Source of the DNA: Aspergillus flavus
Taxonomy: Eukaryota; Ascomycota; Eurotiomycetes; Eurotiales; Aspergillaceae
Direction of reading: 5' to 3'
Length of the DNA: 64,000 nucleotides
Assembly: GCF_009017415.1 (NCBI RefSeq)
Contig: NC_092406.1
Span: forward strand, 6,262,001-6,326,000
This document shows positions 11,079-22,848 of this stretch, piece by piece (within the stretch, counting starts at the first letter, position 1; each line of letters starts with the position of its first letter). The translations under genes were made by a program, and so were the position numbers. The notes under the pieces are model-generated. The model saw only the letters and a list, made by a program, of their open reading frames with translations, had not been told where the DNA came from and searched no databases.

Positions 11079-13140
11079 TGTCTCTCTGGAGGTTTTATCC
11101 CATGGAATCATTTCCCTTGAACTCTTCGGGATGATTGCAGATTTGGAATTTTGTTAGGATCACAGCGAATAGCATTAGTCAGTGCAATCCAGTTCGGATC
11201 GTCAATCGAGTCTAACGAAGACACGTCACCATGCACAAAATTATCCTGTACGTGTCTAGAGAGGGATGAATAGTTCCGCACAGGCCAGCCGATCCACATG
11301 CAAAAGAGGAGTAGCAACTGCCTTCGCGCTTCCCGAAGTCTGTCTCTGAAATAAATGACGACTAATCCTTCTATATGACTGTATAGTGCCCATGTGCTAC
11401 GAGTAGCCTGGAGATGCTGCACTCTGAGAAGGCCTCCTCTTCGGCAGCTGGTATGCGACGCCTGTCCAGAAGGTCCGCATGTGGCCTTTTTTCATTGGCC
11501 CCTGGCGTAGATACTATATGAGTTCAGCACACGAGAAGAGATGATATCAAATCAAGTATGATCATGACTAGTAATGAATGCATCTAAGAGTGAGGCCAGG
11601 GGGGCGCTCAGTCAATGAGATGCAGCATGGAATCCCATCCCCCGCCCGATATAGGTGGGTCTGCAGATCTATTAAGGCTTCTGAAGTATGCACTAAGACT
11701 AATTATGCAGAGATATGAAAGTTCTGCAATGAAACGTGTCCAGCATCATTTCCTTGGTCGTCATTGGATATGGGAATCTTCTCATCACCTAAGCGCTTGG
11801 GTACCTCCGGAAGAGCTTTCCGAGACTCATGGTACGAAGAAATCTGCATTCAACTTGTCATTCAATGAGAACCAATAATTCATACATGGAGGGGATGTTG
11901 CATGCATCTGAAATCTGTGCATGTCCGCCCCGCCAAATAGACAACACCACGTCGATTTCAGGAACCCCACCGGCGGCGATCAATGCCGGCGTCTCCGGTA
12001 GAATAGGATATGAGAACCAGTAATCGTACTGCAGCCTCATTTGGCTCTTGGCATTGTTAGGTAAACCTTCCTAAAATATGGTCAGATTAGAAAGTACGTT
12101 TTATACTATCCAACCATAGTTCTTCCCACCTATCCGAAGTTGACTGTAGATCAATATCACCCCTACCTAGAATCTTCACCATTCCTCATTCTAAGATCCA
12201 TCTTATAAATTAATTTATATTATAGGCCGGACACTTACAGTAAGATTTAGCCTACCGCAATTACTAAGAGGTTATAAAGTACTTCGAAGAAAAGGTGCAT
12301 TGGTAGGGCCCAATACAACTTCCCCCGAATATCAAAGTACCATTGTGTCATAGGGTGCTCGCCAGTCCTACATTTCGTTAACTACGTTAGTGACCGCAAT
12401 TGCGCCCCGGCGAAGAATCCCGAACATGGTTCTGAAGATCCTTCTTCATCGGAGTCTAGATATATCTGTACAGCTGATGCCTAGATACGAAGTCAAAAAT
12501 CAAACGTTAAGTCCAGCGTAGCACAGCCTTTAGTACCGAGCTTTGACAGATCAGTACCACCGGGATGTGGCCGTAAGACAGGAAAGTATAGACGGCAGCC
12601 AGTACAGGAAAGTCGCAGTGTGATGTTCCTCGAGATTAAAACGGCGAATTCCGCAGAGATCATAGTACATATGTCGTCAACCTGCGATTTAACCTATAAG
12701 TTACCCTATAGAGGCGACTATGGTGTCCGGGCATTTTTGAGTGGTTGAATGGTATGATCTTTCGTTTGTCAAGATATATTGGTTTACTGGTATTAACTGA
12801 TGACGTAATATTTGCTGGCTTGGAGGGTTTAGAGAGCATTATATCAGTCAAATATAATCAACACCTTCGTGCTTGTTCCGTAGTGTACTAGTATATAAGC
12901 ATCGGCTCAGTGTCGACCGATGAGGGACAAATCCCGTCGGAGGAGAACGGTCCGCATACAAGGCTCCCATCTAGAAGGTGGGGCAACAAATGCATTGCCG
13001 TAACGGCGTAGCTCCGACCGACATTGATCTACAATAAAAGCCATTCATGTACATCCGACAGCGCCTATACATACACTTCCATATATGACCTTCTTTTTAG
13101 AATTCAAGATTTGCATCTCCGCATCCATCCCAGCCGCACA
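11079..13140. other. Intergenic region, no supported gene
   Basis: About 2 kb. Short open frames exist on both strands (for example minus 11108-11422 and plus 11615-11878), but none shows a domain, and they look like chance frames. The part from 12060 to 12900 is AT-rich. The right end is the promoter of the dehydrogenase at 13141. Confidence 0.55.
12892..12899 (+). promoter_or_regulatory. TATA box-like element upstream of the second dehydrogenase
   Basis: TATATAAG, 242 bp upstream of ATG 13141. The distance is long for a TATA box to start codon but acceptable if the leader is about 200 bases. Confidence 0.3.
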
Positions 13141-14052
13141 ATGACAGCCCCCAAGGATATATCGAGCCGTGATGAGCTCACTAAACGAGCGGTTCCCAGT
13201 ATGGTCTTAAGTGACGGCAGCCCTTCATCCATGACCCCACCACCTGCAACAAATACCGAGAGCGACCCCACCACAGCGGCGCAAAAGAGGTTTACAGTGC
13301 AAGGAAATGCAGTTGTGACTGGCGGTGCTGGTACCTTGGGATTGCAGTCCTGTAATGCGCTTCTCGAGCACGGCCTAAACGGTCTTATGATTATGGACGT
13401 GGATCCAATGATTTCGCAGAAAGAAATCGAAGAGCTGCGGGTGAAGTACCCCAAAGCCAAGATTGCTACACTGAAAGTGGATGTCACCGACGAGGTCGCC
13501 GTGGAGTCAGCATTTGTGGAGACCACCAAAGTGCTGGGATCAGTGGACGCGCTGCTCTGTTTCGTTGGTGTTGTCGGATGTGTTAACTCATTGGAGATGC
13601 CCATCCCGCAGTGGCGAAAGATCATGGATATCAACACCACAGGCTCTTTTATCTGCGCACAAGCTGCTGCCAAGCGCATGGTGGCTCGAGGAACGGGCGG
13701 CTCTATTACCTTCGTGGCATCGATTTCCGGCCACCGTGTGAACTTTCCGCAGCCGCAGGCTGCATACAATGTCAGCAAAGCGGCAATCCTGATGCTAAAG
13801 AGTTGTCTTGCGGCGGAGTGGGCTCGTTATGGTATCCGGACGAACAGTGTCAGTCCGGGGTATATGGATACGATTCTGAATGCAGGTGATGGCATTGCCG
13901 AGCACCGCCGGATTTGGGCCGAGCGCAACCCGAGTGGACGAATGGGCAGTCCATCTGAGCTGACGGGCGCCATAGTGTTATTGGCGAGCAGCGCCAGCAC
14001 ATATATTAATGGTGCTGATATTGTTGTCGATGGGGGACAGATTCTGTTCTGA
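13141..14052 (+). CDS. Short-chain dehydrogenase/reductase (D-arabinitol dehydrogenase-like)
   Basis: Single exon of 303 residues. ATG 13141 is chosen; the upstream extension of this frame contains no ATG. SDR features: TGGAGTLG cofactor loop at 60-67, a following D-V-D that suggests NAD preference, catalytic Ser194 or Ser196 in VASISG, and YNVSK with Tyr209 and Lys213. Near the end, TYINGADIVVDGGQ is typical of polyol dehydrogenases such as D-arabinitol 2-dehydrogenase. A 50-residue Ser/Thr/Pro-rich N-terminus precedes the fold. The motif positions are intact and the enzyme should be active. Substrate assignment is by resemblance only. Confidence 0.9.
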   Translation: MTAPKDISSRDELTKRAVPSMVLSDGSPSSMTPPPATNTESDPTTAAQKRFTVQGNAVVTGGAGTLGLQSCNALLEHGLNGLMIMDVDPMISQKEIEELRVKYPKAKIATLKVDVTDEVAVESAFVETTKVLGSVDALLCFVGVVGCVNSLEMPIPQWRKIMDINTTGSFICAQAAAKRMVARGTGGSITFVASISGHRVNFPQPQAAYNVSKAAILMLKSCLAAEWARYGIRTNSVSPGYMDTILNAGDGIAEHRRIWAERNPSGRMGSPSELTGAIVLLASSASTYINGADIVVDGGQILF

Positions 14053-17000
14053 TGGTAAATACAGTACCGAGACTTTCGAACAACAAGTTGGTGCCAGTAT
14101 TTCCTTGGAGCAGACAGCATCTTTGCCGCATTGAAGATATTTCTTGAAAACACCACACAAGACGCGAATCCATTTGAGGGAATCGAGGGGATTTCGGGGA
14201 CACAAGAGCTCGAACTCCTCGATTATATGTCCTTAAGCGCCGATGGCCTATGTGATAATGTCGGAAGTCCAATGCTATTTAACTCCTACGGCTAATTTCC
14301 CTTGAAATTAGGGCTGGGCATTACATCTAACTTATTGCTTCATATCCTCTCGAACGGATATTCCAACTATTAGTATTGATAATAGAGTTCGTGACTCGAT
14401 CTTTTACTCGCAAGTGTGATCTTGGATACCTCTCTTTTCAGCGTAGAAAGATTGCTACCTTTCGACCTATAAATGTGACTGAAGCCCTTTTCCCTCTCTC
14501 TCTAGCTCTTCCAGTTTAACTGTTTTTTATTGCTATCTTTCACGTTACTGAATACATCGGCGCACCGTCATCCGATGCTCCAAAATGCTGCCAAAAATAT
14601 CCACTGTGGACGGATAGCTGAACCTTCTGTGGCGAAAATGATAATAATAATAAGACGAAGACAAGCAACGCTACTATAGGCCAATCTTCGGCAGCAAACC
14701 AAGAGTCCACTTCTAAAAGAGCCTTTAGACTCCTATACACGTGGGCGAGGATCATAGGGCCAATGGCATATATTGTCTATGCGAGAGAAAGATTACACAA
14801 AGTAATTTCCATTTTCGGATACCCTGAGTCCTGTTTCGCATGAGGACAAATACTCTTCTTCATTGCGTATCTCACATGCATAAAAGAGGACAGTTTACTC
14901 ATGGACCAGTCTAAAGATTTGACCTTCAATAAAGTATCCGCCGGGCTGTCCAGGGATTGGTTGCAAGAGGAAGGTCGAGGAAAACTTCAAAGGCTTGTCA
15001 TATGCATCGTCGACCTATATATTTTCAGGACCATACGTCAGCAATTGCCACGATTAAGACATGATCATAAGTAGAGGGCCTCTTACAACAAGACTTCCAG
15101 TCGCAACTACCAGTACACCGGAGTTAGAAGTTGGTACAGGATCAGTCGTAGTGACCCGTGTCTTCACATTATTCAAACTAGTTTGCTAAAGACAAAGTTA
15201 GGAATATCACATGAATAGCCTATTATGGATCCCATGAGTGGTACAGCACTTACGCTTAAGGCTGCCATGATACTTTCCGGACCTTGGTATGGCTGACCCT
15301 CCCATACTAAGCAGGATTCCTGACGCTATGATCATATCAGTTTATTCCATAGGATTATCCATACACCAGCAATGGATAGCGTTAATCTTGAAGTAAACGT
15401 ACATAGAGACTGCTCAGGGTAGACCTTGCATTTGTATCATCGAACACGCCATAGTAATGGCTAACGAAGGACCCTAAGCGTAGTTAGCAATCACTAATCG
15501 AGTAGACCCAGGGACGTGACACCGATTGGAAACGCTTAGTGGAGAAATTAGAGCTGCATACTGGCAATTGATCCGTATTCTGACATTATTGCAATTCACT
15601 AGGCAGTTTATGTTAGCAACGCTGGGTAGGTCTATAGCTGGGCTCATCGCATACGAGATTGGCAAAACATACATTAGATAGAGAGACCAATTCAGCAAAG
15701 GGTGAGTAGGGAAATATTTTCGATGGACAGCTGGGGGAGATGGAAACTCCTTAAATCGGGGCAGCTGGGTACCCCTCCTCATGAATTTCTCTCATACTGC
15801 GTTGGCAATGCATGAAGTTGCAGAATAGCCTTGTAAAGGCCAATTACTAGCGTCATTCTCATGGGCCCACATTAACATTTATGACGAGATCGCCATCCGC
15901 ACGGTCTGAGAGACTTTTCTGAGTGGTGGAATCAATTGAAGATCTTTCCGTATCCAGACTAGTGAGATCTTTAGTAAAGGTTTAAAGGAACATTGATCTG
16001 GGCGTTCATTTTGAGTCGGCGGTGATTAAGATCACACATCTTGACGTCCAAGTGGGGTAGAAATAGGAGCGGTGTAGATAGTTTATTATCTATCATATAA
16101 CACGAAAGGATGGGAAGAAAGAAGTTTACTATTCATTCTAGTATTTACTATCGAATATATCATAGAAAAGTTGCGTAATCATAGTATAGTATTGTCTGTG
16201 ATTATGCGCTTCCCAATCCTGTTTATTCGTATATTACAAGTAAATTCCTTTTTGAAATCAATATGTTATATTACTATGCCCCTGTTACCGAGTATTGGCC
16301 AAGCTGAGTAAATTACTTGATCGTCAGCATAATCAAACTTTAAGCTCAGTAACTCACCTCACGACTATTCATTGGAGCTTGAGCATGGATGTGTGGCCAC
16401 CCATCACTCGACTAACTATTGTATCTTGGGGGCCCCTCCCCCCCAACTCAGTTTTGGACATACAGGTGACCTTCTAACATATCAGGCTAAACTAATTTCT
16501 CTGATTTCATTATTGAATATCCATATTTAAAATATTGAGTCCATCTAGTATTTTACACGATTTTATCTTTGTCCTTATAGCTATCTTATCATTCCTGGCC
16601 GTCAATACAGCAAGGTTATTGTGGTAAGTTATATCTAACTTAGATAGCGGACTGGTTGCAGAGTTCTTGGACGATGCCCTGGGTTTAAAACATACTTTCC
16701 AAAGCACTTCTATTTTGGCGCAATTTATACTCGGGATTGTCATGAAAAGGTCAAACGAAGAAAGTAGAGAACGTCAATCTGATTCAGAGTTGCTGAGAAA
16801 GTTACTATACTCATAGCCTACAGGGCCTCCATCTGCCTGGCTCTTTCTGTGATATGAACATTTCTTCCCCTAATTCCTCCATCATCTAAGGTAAGCGTAC
16901 GCAATAGTGCACACCATCAGTACATAGATACAACTGTCCAGAAACGAGTGCAACGACAGAAAACGGGATGGTTTCTGACAACATAATTACGGTATCATGC

Positions 17001-17396
17001 TAATCCTGCGTTAGAGTGGCAAAGGACTATACTAAGTTAGATTTAACGGTTATTTATCCATAAGCCAAAATCACGGCCAAGGGTATATATATCCAGCCAA
17101 GTGGAGGATTAGCCAATTAATCGAGGTTACCATTAACAGTGTAGAGAGGAGAGCGTTGGGCACCGGAATTGGATTTTAAACGGTCTACGTGTCATTTACC
17201 TTGGGATTGATAATGTCTCCAGTGAAGCTATAATAGGGAAATACTAGCTTCATTAAAAGCGTATACTGGAGAAATCTTCGATCCGTAGGGTACACTAAAT
17301 GCTACGACCATATCCCTATCTATTGTATGAAAGTCATCCAACTATGCCATATTCCGCTGGCCCTGCTCTGTCTTTGTAATGCTCAGACCTTCGCTC
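14053..17396. other. AT-rich intergenic block
   Basis: 3.3 kb with low GC, many stops in all frames and no recognisable domain. It is likely decayed repeat or gene DNA. Composition would fit repeat-induced point mutation, but I did not compute an index. Confidence 0.5.
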
Positions 17397-18030
17397 CTAA
17401 AGTCTCCATACCCCCCAAAGGCCACCAAGTCCATCCGCTGTACTGACGAATCCTGCGTGAAACTGAAATTCGCGCAGGAACCATTCATCCGCCGTTGTCT
17501 TCTTCCCATCATTTCCAACAAATACAGCATCTTCTGCAGCTCGTAAGTACGCTGTCGAGTACCGATCATAAAGGTGGGCGCTATCCTTATCCGTAAGTGG
17601 TAAAACACGGTGCAAAGCTGACTGGAGCCGCTCTCCTGACCGGAATCGCAAAGTGCCCCCAGCATTGGCAATGCTGTCTCCTTCGCGTGTATGTACCCAT
17701 TCCCACTCGCTCGTTGTCGGTGAGAGCACCTGCAGCCCCGGCTGTTGTGCGAACAGCAGAGTCAATATGCCTGCGTCTGTATGAATATTCTGACCCAGAC
17801 CTTGGGATCCTGGGGACTTCGGTGGGTGGTGCAAGAAGTACAGAGCTGATCACCGCTGCTTGTCGTCGGGGGGTCTTGAGGAAGGTTTCCACCTTGCCAT
17901 CACTCTATGTTGCGTCTGAAAATATGGAGAGAATTGTCTTCATCACAAGATATGAGCCGAAGTGTAAATCATCGGATGCTTGGAGGCTTTGTCTGGCCAC
18001 TTCTGAAATTCCTTGCGGCGCATTTCGAAA
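17397..18030 (-). pseudogene. 2-oxoglutarate/Fe(II) oxygenase (isopenicillin N synthase-like), decayed
   Basis: The minus-strand frame 17397-17834 carries the C-terminal catalytic part of the 2OG-FeII_Oxy family (PF03171): NIHTDAGILTLLF supplies the first His and Asp of the iron triad, GLQVL follows, and SALHRV supplies the distal His. Upstream, at about 17910-18030, another frame reads like the preceding helical block of the family (APQG...VARQSLQASDDLHFGSYLVM), but it runs into a TAG, and the joining segment 17845-17905 lies in a third relation. No plausible intron fixes all breaks, and the N-terminal third is missing. I read it as a relic; an intact version with unusual splicing is less likely. 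The intact enzyme class acts in the cytosol on secondary metabolites. Confidence 0.6.
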
Positions 18031-18454
18031 TCACACCATCCCGCTCCCCGATTCATCAATGCAAGCTCTTCCATACCTAGACTGGGCTGTCAAGCCGCCC
18101 AGGACGCAGCCTGTGCTTCATGCGGTACATATATGCATTCCCTCCTCTCGAAGGAAAAGATGAACGGGCAGATACGAGGGACCTGTCTCAGCGAAAAGAA
18201 ATGTAAGGATACACGTCGGCCACGAAAGCAGGGTTGCAACCAAAGATGGTTAGTTGGAAGGCAACATGAGCAGGAATCATTAAACAGGGAAGACATTAAT
18301 AATCAGGATCGCGATTAAAACAGACCCTTTGTTCTCCTTGCACAATATTTGGCCACGACCTTTTTTACCAAACAGTACTCAATCTGGACCTCATACCTAG
18401 ACCAACATATTATTCTCTCCTTCCTTCTGATGGCCTGATAAACACCATTGCACC

Positions 18455-18800
18455 ATGACGCAGCTCAGAGCACAGTCATCCGATCAATCAATCACCTCGC
18501 ACCGACCAGATGGAGGGAGATCAGCTTGGGTATTCCTTGCTTCAGTCTCTGTTATGCTCCAGCTGGCCTGGGGTATGCGCAGTTTTGATCACCCGGCTTT
18601 GTGGCTCAGCGGTCTCCTCTGCGGGTGAAGATCAAAGCCTGCACAAAGGGATTTATGGTGCAGGCCAATGGCTTCCGTTGATTCTTACCGTTGGGATTCT
18701 TACTGGAGTCTCTTGCATTGGTGCACTAGGCTTCCTGCGGGAAGGCAAGCAAGAGAGGAGTGTGGACAACCGGAGTCAGCAAGATCATGGAGATTCGTAA
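18455..18800 (+). pseudogene. Possible MFS (monocarboxylate-type) transporter N-terminal relic
   Basis: ATG 18455 opens a frame with RPDGGRSAWVFLASVSVMLQLAWG, which resembles the start of fungal monocarboxylate-type MFS transporters: a PDGG motif just before the first membrane helix. That frame stops at 18625. A second frame (to 18800) holds another hydrophobic helix, LPLILTVGILTGVSCIGALG. Nothing of the remaining ten helices is seen before the AT-rich DNA that follows. It diverges from the oxygenase relic to its left, so the two may have formed a pair in one decayed locus. Confidence 0.33.
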
Positions 18801-19534
18801 CATGCTTGCGGGATTTCCATAATAGCTTGGAATGCACTTATAAAACTCCAGAAATGATTCTCTGTGCCTCCACTGTGAGGTGCAAGAACTTTCATTTTTT
18901 ATTATCTCATTTTCTTCATTTAATAGGAAGGTGATATTTCAACTCAGCTTACATAGAATACCAACTTCCAATGACCCTCCAGCAACGCTAGAAGCTATAG
19001 ACTAGGGATTTAAAATAACAGAACAATCAAATAGCGGCAACGAAGCAAGCTATTTCCGTTTACTGGTGCAGGGTGGCTAATAGCATTAGCTTGCTGAACA
19101 GTCGTGGTCAGTTATAGATACTCATATACTAGGGCAAATTTACTTGACATAAGATTTGTTAACATGCAACATTTGCTCATTTGTGACTATAATCTTTCCA
19201 TCTCATCCTCAAACCTGATATCCTGCATGTGGACATGTCTAGTTTAACTCGCAGAATATGTCACACAAGAATATAATTCGTTTAATTTGTTGCAATAAGA
19301 ATACGCATCGTAACGTGGCCATCGAGAATCTCACGTGGTCCTACGTCATGGGCCGCTCCACCGACGTCACAGCCCTATGGAGTAATCTATCTATATCAAG
19401 CTCTATACTTACTGATCTAGACTGCCAAAATCTACTTTACAGCTTCCTTAGCCTTCTTCTTAACGAAGTCTTTACATTATATCAAGTGCAACAGCTATAC
19501 TTTGTTCTACCAAATCACATACAAAATATACACG
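18801..19534. other. Intergenic region with E-box and CRE-like sites
   Basis: No gene seen. The right part is the promoter of the gene at 19535; its motif cluster is listed separately. Confidence 0.5.
19332..19370 (+). promoter_or_regulatory. Cluster of CACGTG and ACGTCA motifs
   Basis: CACGTG at 19332-19337, ACGTCA at 19343-19348 and GACGTCAC at 19363-19370 fall within 40 bp, about 165-200 bp upstream of the start at 19535. ACGTCA is the core recognised by bZIP factors of the ATF/CREB type, and CACGTG by bHLH factors. Function here is inferred from motif clustering only. Confidence 0.4.
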
Positions 19535-20013
19535 ATGACCTCGCTCAACCCCATCTCTCAGCCTCAAGAAGAGGAAGAAAAGAAACAGCAGCAAACGTAC
19601 TCGGACTGGCTTCGTGAACAATACAACATTCAATACGAAAAATGGTATCCTTGGATCGAAGATCAGTATTTGAAGTGGTTTGGAAAGGGCGATAACAAAG
19701 CTTCTTATGCTACGAAGGGTAAGTACATACACATCGTATCTGTTCATACATGCATTTGAAGAAGTGATGGGACGGCTAACTAGAGGATCTGGATATAGAT
19801 ACTCTGAACGAATCTAAGGTCGCTGGTATCAACCAGGTTGATCAACTACAAGACGACGTGCACAATCTAGCCGGAAATCAGCTCGGCGATAACGGATTGC
19901 TTTCGCCTGTTGGTAATCTGGTTTCTAAGGAGGGGATTAACAGGGCGGAGAGGAAAGGGAAGGATGAGGAGGGGAGATATGGATTTGGAGGTTTTGGTAT
20001 TACAGGGAAATGA
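19535..20013 (+). CDS. Small hydrophilic protein of unknown function, 137 residues
   Basis: Two exons (19535-19718, 19784-20013) join in phase. The N-terminal half is Gln/Glu-rich and then aromatic (SDWLREQY...EKWYPWIEDQYLKWFG). The C-terminal half is Asp/Asn/Gly-rich with a heptad-like LNESKVAGINQVDQLQDDV stretch and a Gly/Phe tail. No signal peptide, membrane helix or known domain is seen. The consistent splice site, phase and codon pattern support a real gene. The bZIP-type sites upstream hint at stress-controlled expression, which is inference. Confidence 0.7.
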
Positions 20014-20313
20014 TCCCCGACTTAGGGATGGCAGATGGTGTTGAGGGAAATTGTATGATATGTTTTGTGTGGGATATACCTCGGTTTTGTCTTTGCCTAG
20101 CTTATGGGTGTACTGTGTTCTCGATGTTGTTTAATTGTATTCATAATACCTCTTTTGTTCACTGTGTGACAGTATTATACAATCCATCTGCATTGTCGCT
20201 TAAAACAAAAGACGAATTCTGCTGGGTTGGAGTTGCACTGTCTTTCGTCTTTTATTAGTTGGAAATCATAGGGAAATGGTTAGAGAGCAATGCTGACTTC
20301 AGTCCTTGTCTAT
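20014..20313. other. Short 3' intergenic region
   Basis: 300 bp between two convergent genes; nothing else seen. Confidence 0.5.
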
Positions 20314-22787
20314 CTATAGCAGTGATATCTCGTATATTCCACCCTCCACGCTCGAAATCTCCTCTGTATACACACTCCCATTCACACCAAACTGCTGTCC
20401 ATCTTGTACACGTATCGCCAACTTTCCCCCGGTTCTGGCCGTGATTGTCGCCCAAGTCAGCTTCCCACCTGACCACTCCATATCCACCACAAAGTTGCCC
20501 CTCGCCACTAACCCAGACACCTTCCCATGTGGCACAGCAGACGGCAAAGCCGGGAGCAAATGTACCACCCCAGCATGACTCTGCAGCAGCATCTCAGCAA
20601 TGCCCGCCGTGAATCCAAAGTTACCATCAATCTGGAAGGCCGACCCAGGCCCAGAGTCTGTATTCCACAGATTCGCACTCGGGTATGTCTTCAGAAATAC
20701 CTGCGTGTGATTCCACGCGGCGTCTCCATCGAACAACCGAGAGTAAAGACTTATGATCCACGCTCGCGACCAACCTGTACTACCGCTGCCATGGGCGATG
20801 CGATGGTCTAGGAGTACCGTTGCGGCGGCGGCTAATGTTGAGTTTACGAGGGGTGTCATCTGTGAGCCTGGAAAGAGGCCAAAGATGGGACTCATGTGTC
20901 GATGGCCTGGCTCTGTTTCTTGGTATTCATGACGCCATTCGAGGATTTGGCCGTATGATCCGATTTGGGGGAGTTTAATAAGTGGGAGGGAGGACGCTGC
21001 TTTGGTGGTATCTGTGTTGTTGATACCGAGGACCTTGCCCGTTTCGATGATAGAGTGGAAGAGCTCTGACAGCAGTGTATTGTCCATCGTTGGAGCGATG
21101 TCGATACCCTCCTCGTTGCCACTTTCGCTCATGTCGTTCGGTACGACAAACGCATTTTCCGGTGAAGATGAAGGTCCTGTGCTCAGATACCCATTGAAAG
21201 AGAATACGTAGCAGTGGTAGAATTGAGCAGCGGACCGCAAGAGCGGCCAGATGCGCTCTTTCAGGAGATTTGTATCCTGCGTGAAACGATAGTATTCCAT
21301 TAGATTTGCTGATAGCCAAGCACCACCCATCGGCCACATCGTCCATTTAGTTCCGTTGTTTACTGGAACTGCATCTCCCCAAATATCCGTATTGTGATGT
21401 AAGACATAGCCCCCATTATCGCAGTTGTACATACGCCGCGCGATATCTTGCCCCCTGGGCTTCACTGTTTCAAGAAGAAATATCAGTGGCCCTAACGTTT
21501 CTGCCAAGTTCGTTACGCCGGCTGGCCAGTAGTTCATCTCCAGGTTAATGTTAACCGTGTACCGCCCTCCCCATGCAGGCTCGTAGTCCTCGTTCCAGAG
21601 CCCTTGGAGATTAGGGGGTAATGGCGAAGTGCCAGTCTCACGCGAGGACGCGATGAGAGAATACCGACCAAATTGGAACATCAGGGTCACTAGTTCGGGG
21701 TCCGCGTCAGGATGGGTCTTGTATCTTTCAAGTCGGACATCGGTCGGCAAATTGCCCGCAGCACCAGACGACGCGAGATCGAGATGCACGCGGCCTGCGA
21801 GCGCTTCATGATCAGCTGTGGCTGCTTGTTCGATCGCAGGAAAACCGGCCCTCATGGCTGCGTCTAGCTTGCGCTCTATCTCAGCCTCCCATGCTTCCTG
21901 AGTTTCAAAGCGATAAGACGTCTCTGCATCAATGAAGATGTCCACAGTTGTTGCGTTTTGAATTACTACCGAGCTCGCGCTGCGCGATACCCAACCTTCT
22001 ATGGTCAGTGATTATGCGTAGTGAGTCTGAGGGCACTCACCTCCATGAGTGACAATCCGGGCCGCTGCCGAAAAGGAGATGTCGTCTGACTCGGCCGTTG
22101 ACGCGCGCAGTTTGAGTGATCCAGTATCGTTTCCTGCGGTCGCGGTATTTTCTGTGACATACCGACCGCGAGAAAGCGAAGCAGCGACATTTAACCGACC
22201 AGCCTCGCTAGCTGTAAGCCGAGCTGCAATTACTCCAGCTGGATGGCTTGCAATGTACTCGCGCCTACCTAAAATTAGTTTATGTTGACCGCTACCGCGA
22301 AGAATCTCACATACCTAAATTCAACACCATGGTACCCATAGTGCACGACCGCGCGGCCTTTAAGCAAATCCAACGACCGGGTATAGTTCTCCACCTGTGA
22401 ATCCTCATGCCCAAAGTCCAAGACCAACGAACCAAGGGGATGATAAGCCCGAGGCTCATCTGGACTGCCGACCATATGTTCCAGCGTCGTCTGTCCAGCC
22501 GCTGTCATGTTTCCTTCTTTGAGCATAGACCGTACGGGGTCTAAAGCGCTGTATGAGTCCGGGTTGACTCTGTCCATGAACTGGCCACTCCATATGGAAT
22601 TCTCGTTCAGGGTTATATTTTCTACCGTAGAGCCCCATACTGCTGCGCCGAGTCGGCCATTTCCTAGTGGCAGCGTTGAAGTGAAGTTGCTGGCTGGTGA
22701 CGTGTACCATGTGAAGTGGGATGGGTCGAAGCTAGCGTGGGCAATCGTGGCCCCGATGGCTAGATGTATGAGGGGAAACAGTAACAT
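20314..22787 (-). CDS. Secreted GH95 alpha-L-fucosidase
   Basis: Three exons on the minus strand (22315-22787, 22041-22264, 20314-21998) give 793 residues. Intron 1 uses the second of two overlapping acceptor AGs, because the first would create a stop. An 18-residue hydrophobic signal peptide ends in a HA-type cleavage site. The N-terminal domain (LPLGNGRLGAAVWG; NENSIWSGQF) is the GH65N_2-type beta-sandwich of GH95 enzymes. The (alpha/alpha)6 catalytic part contains NLEMNYWPAGVTNLAE and DGNFGFTAGIAEML, both family signatures. Several N-x-S/T sites fit secretion. It should release terminal alpha-1,2-linked L-fucose from plant xyloglucan or glycans outside the cell by inversion. Length matches fungal members. 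It is intact and not obviously linked in function to its neighbours. Confidence 0.93.
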
Positions 22788-22841
22788 CTTTTCAGTGACT
22801 GTGTGTGCAAATTTTGAACCCTAGCATCTGTGGAAGAGACT

Positions 22842-22848
22842 CTTTATA
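22842..22848 (-). promoter_or_regulatory. TATA box of the GH95 gene
   Basis: TATAAAG on the minus strand, 55 bp upstream of the ATG. Confidence 0.5.

Noticed and set aside
11108..11422. Minus-strand 104-codon frame
   Set aside because: No domain, no promoter or splice support; likely a chance frame.
13024..13140. N-terminal extension of the dehydrogenase at 13141
   Set aside because: It starts with TTG and encodes no conserved sequence; ATG 13141 is the first usable start.
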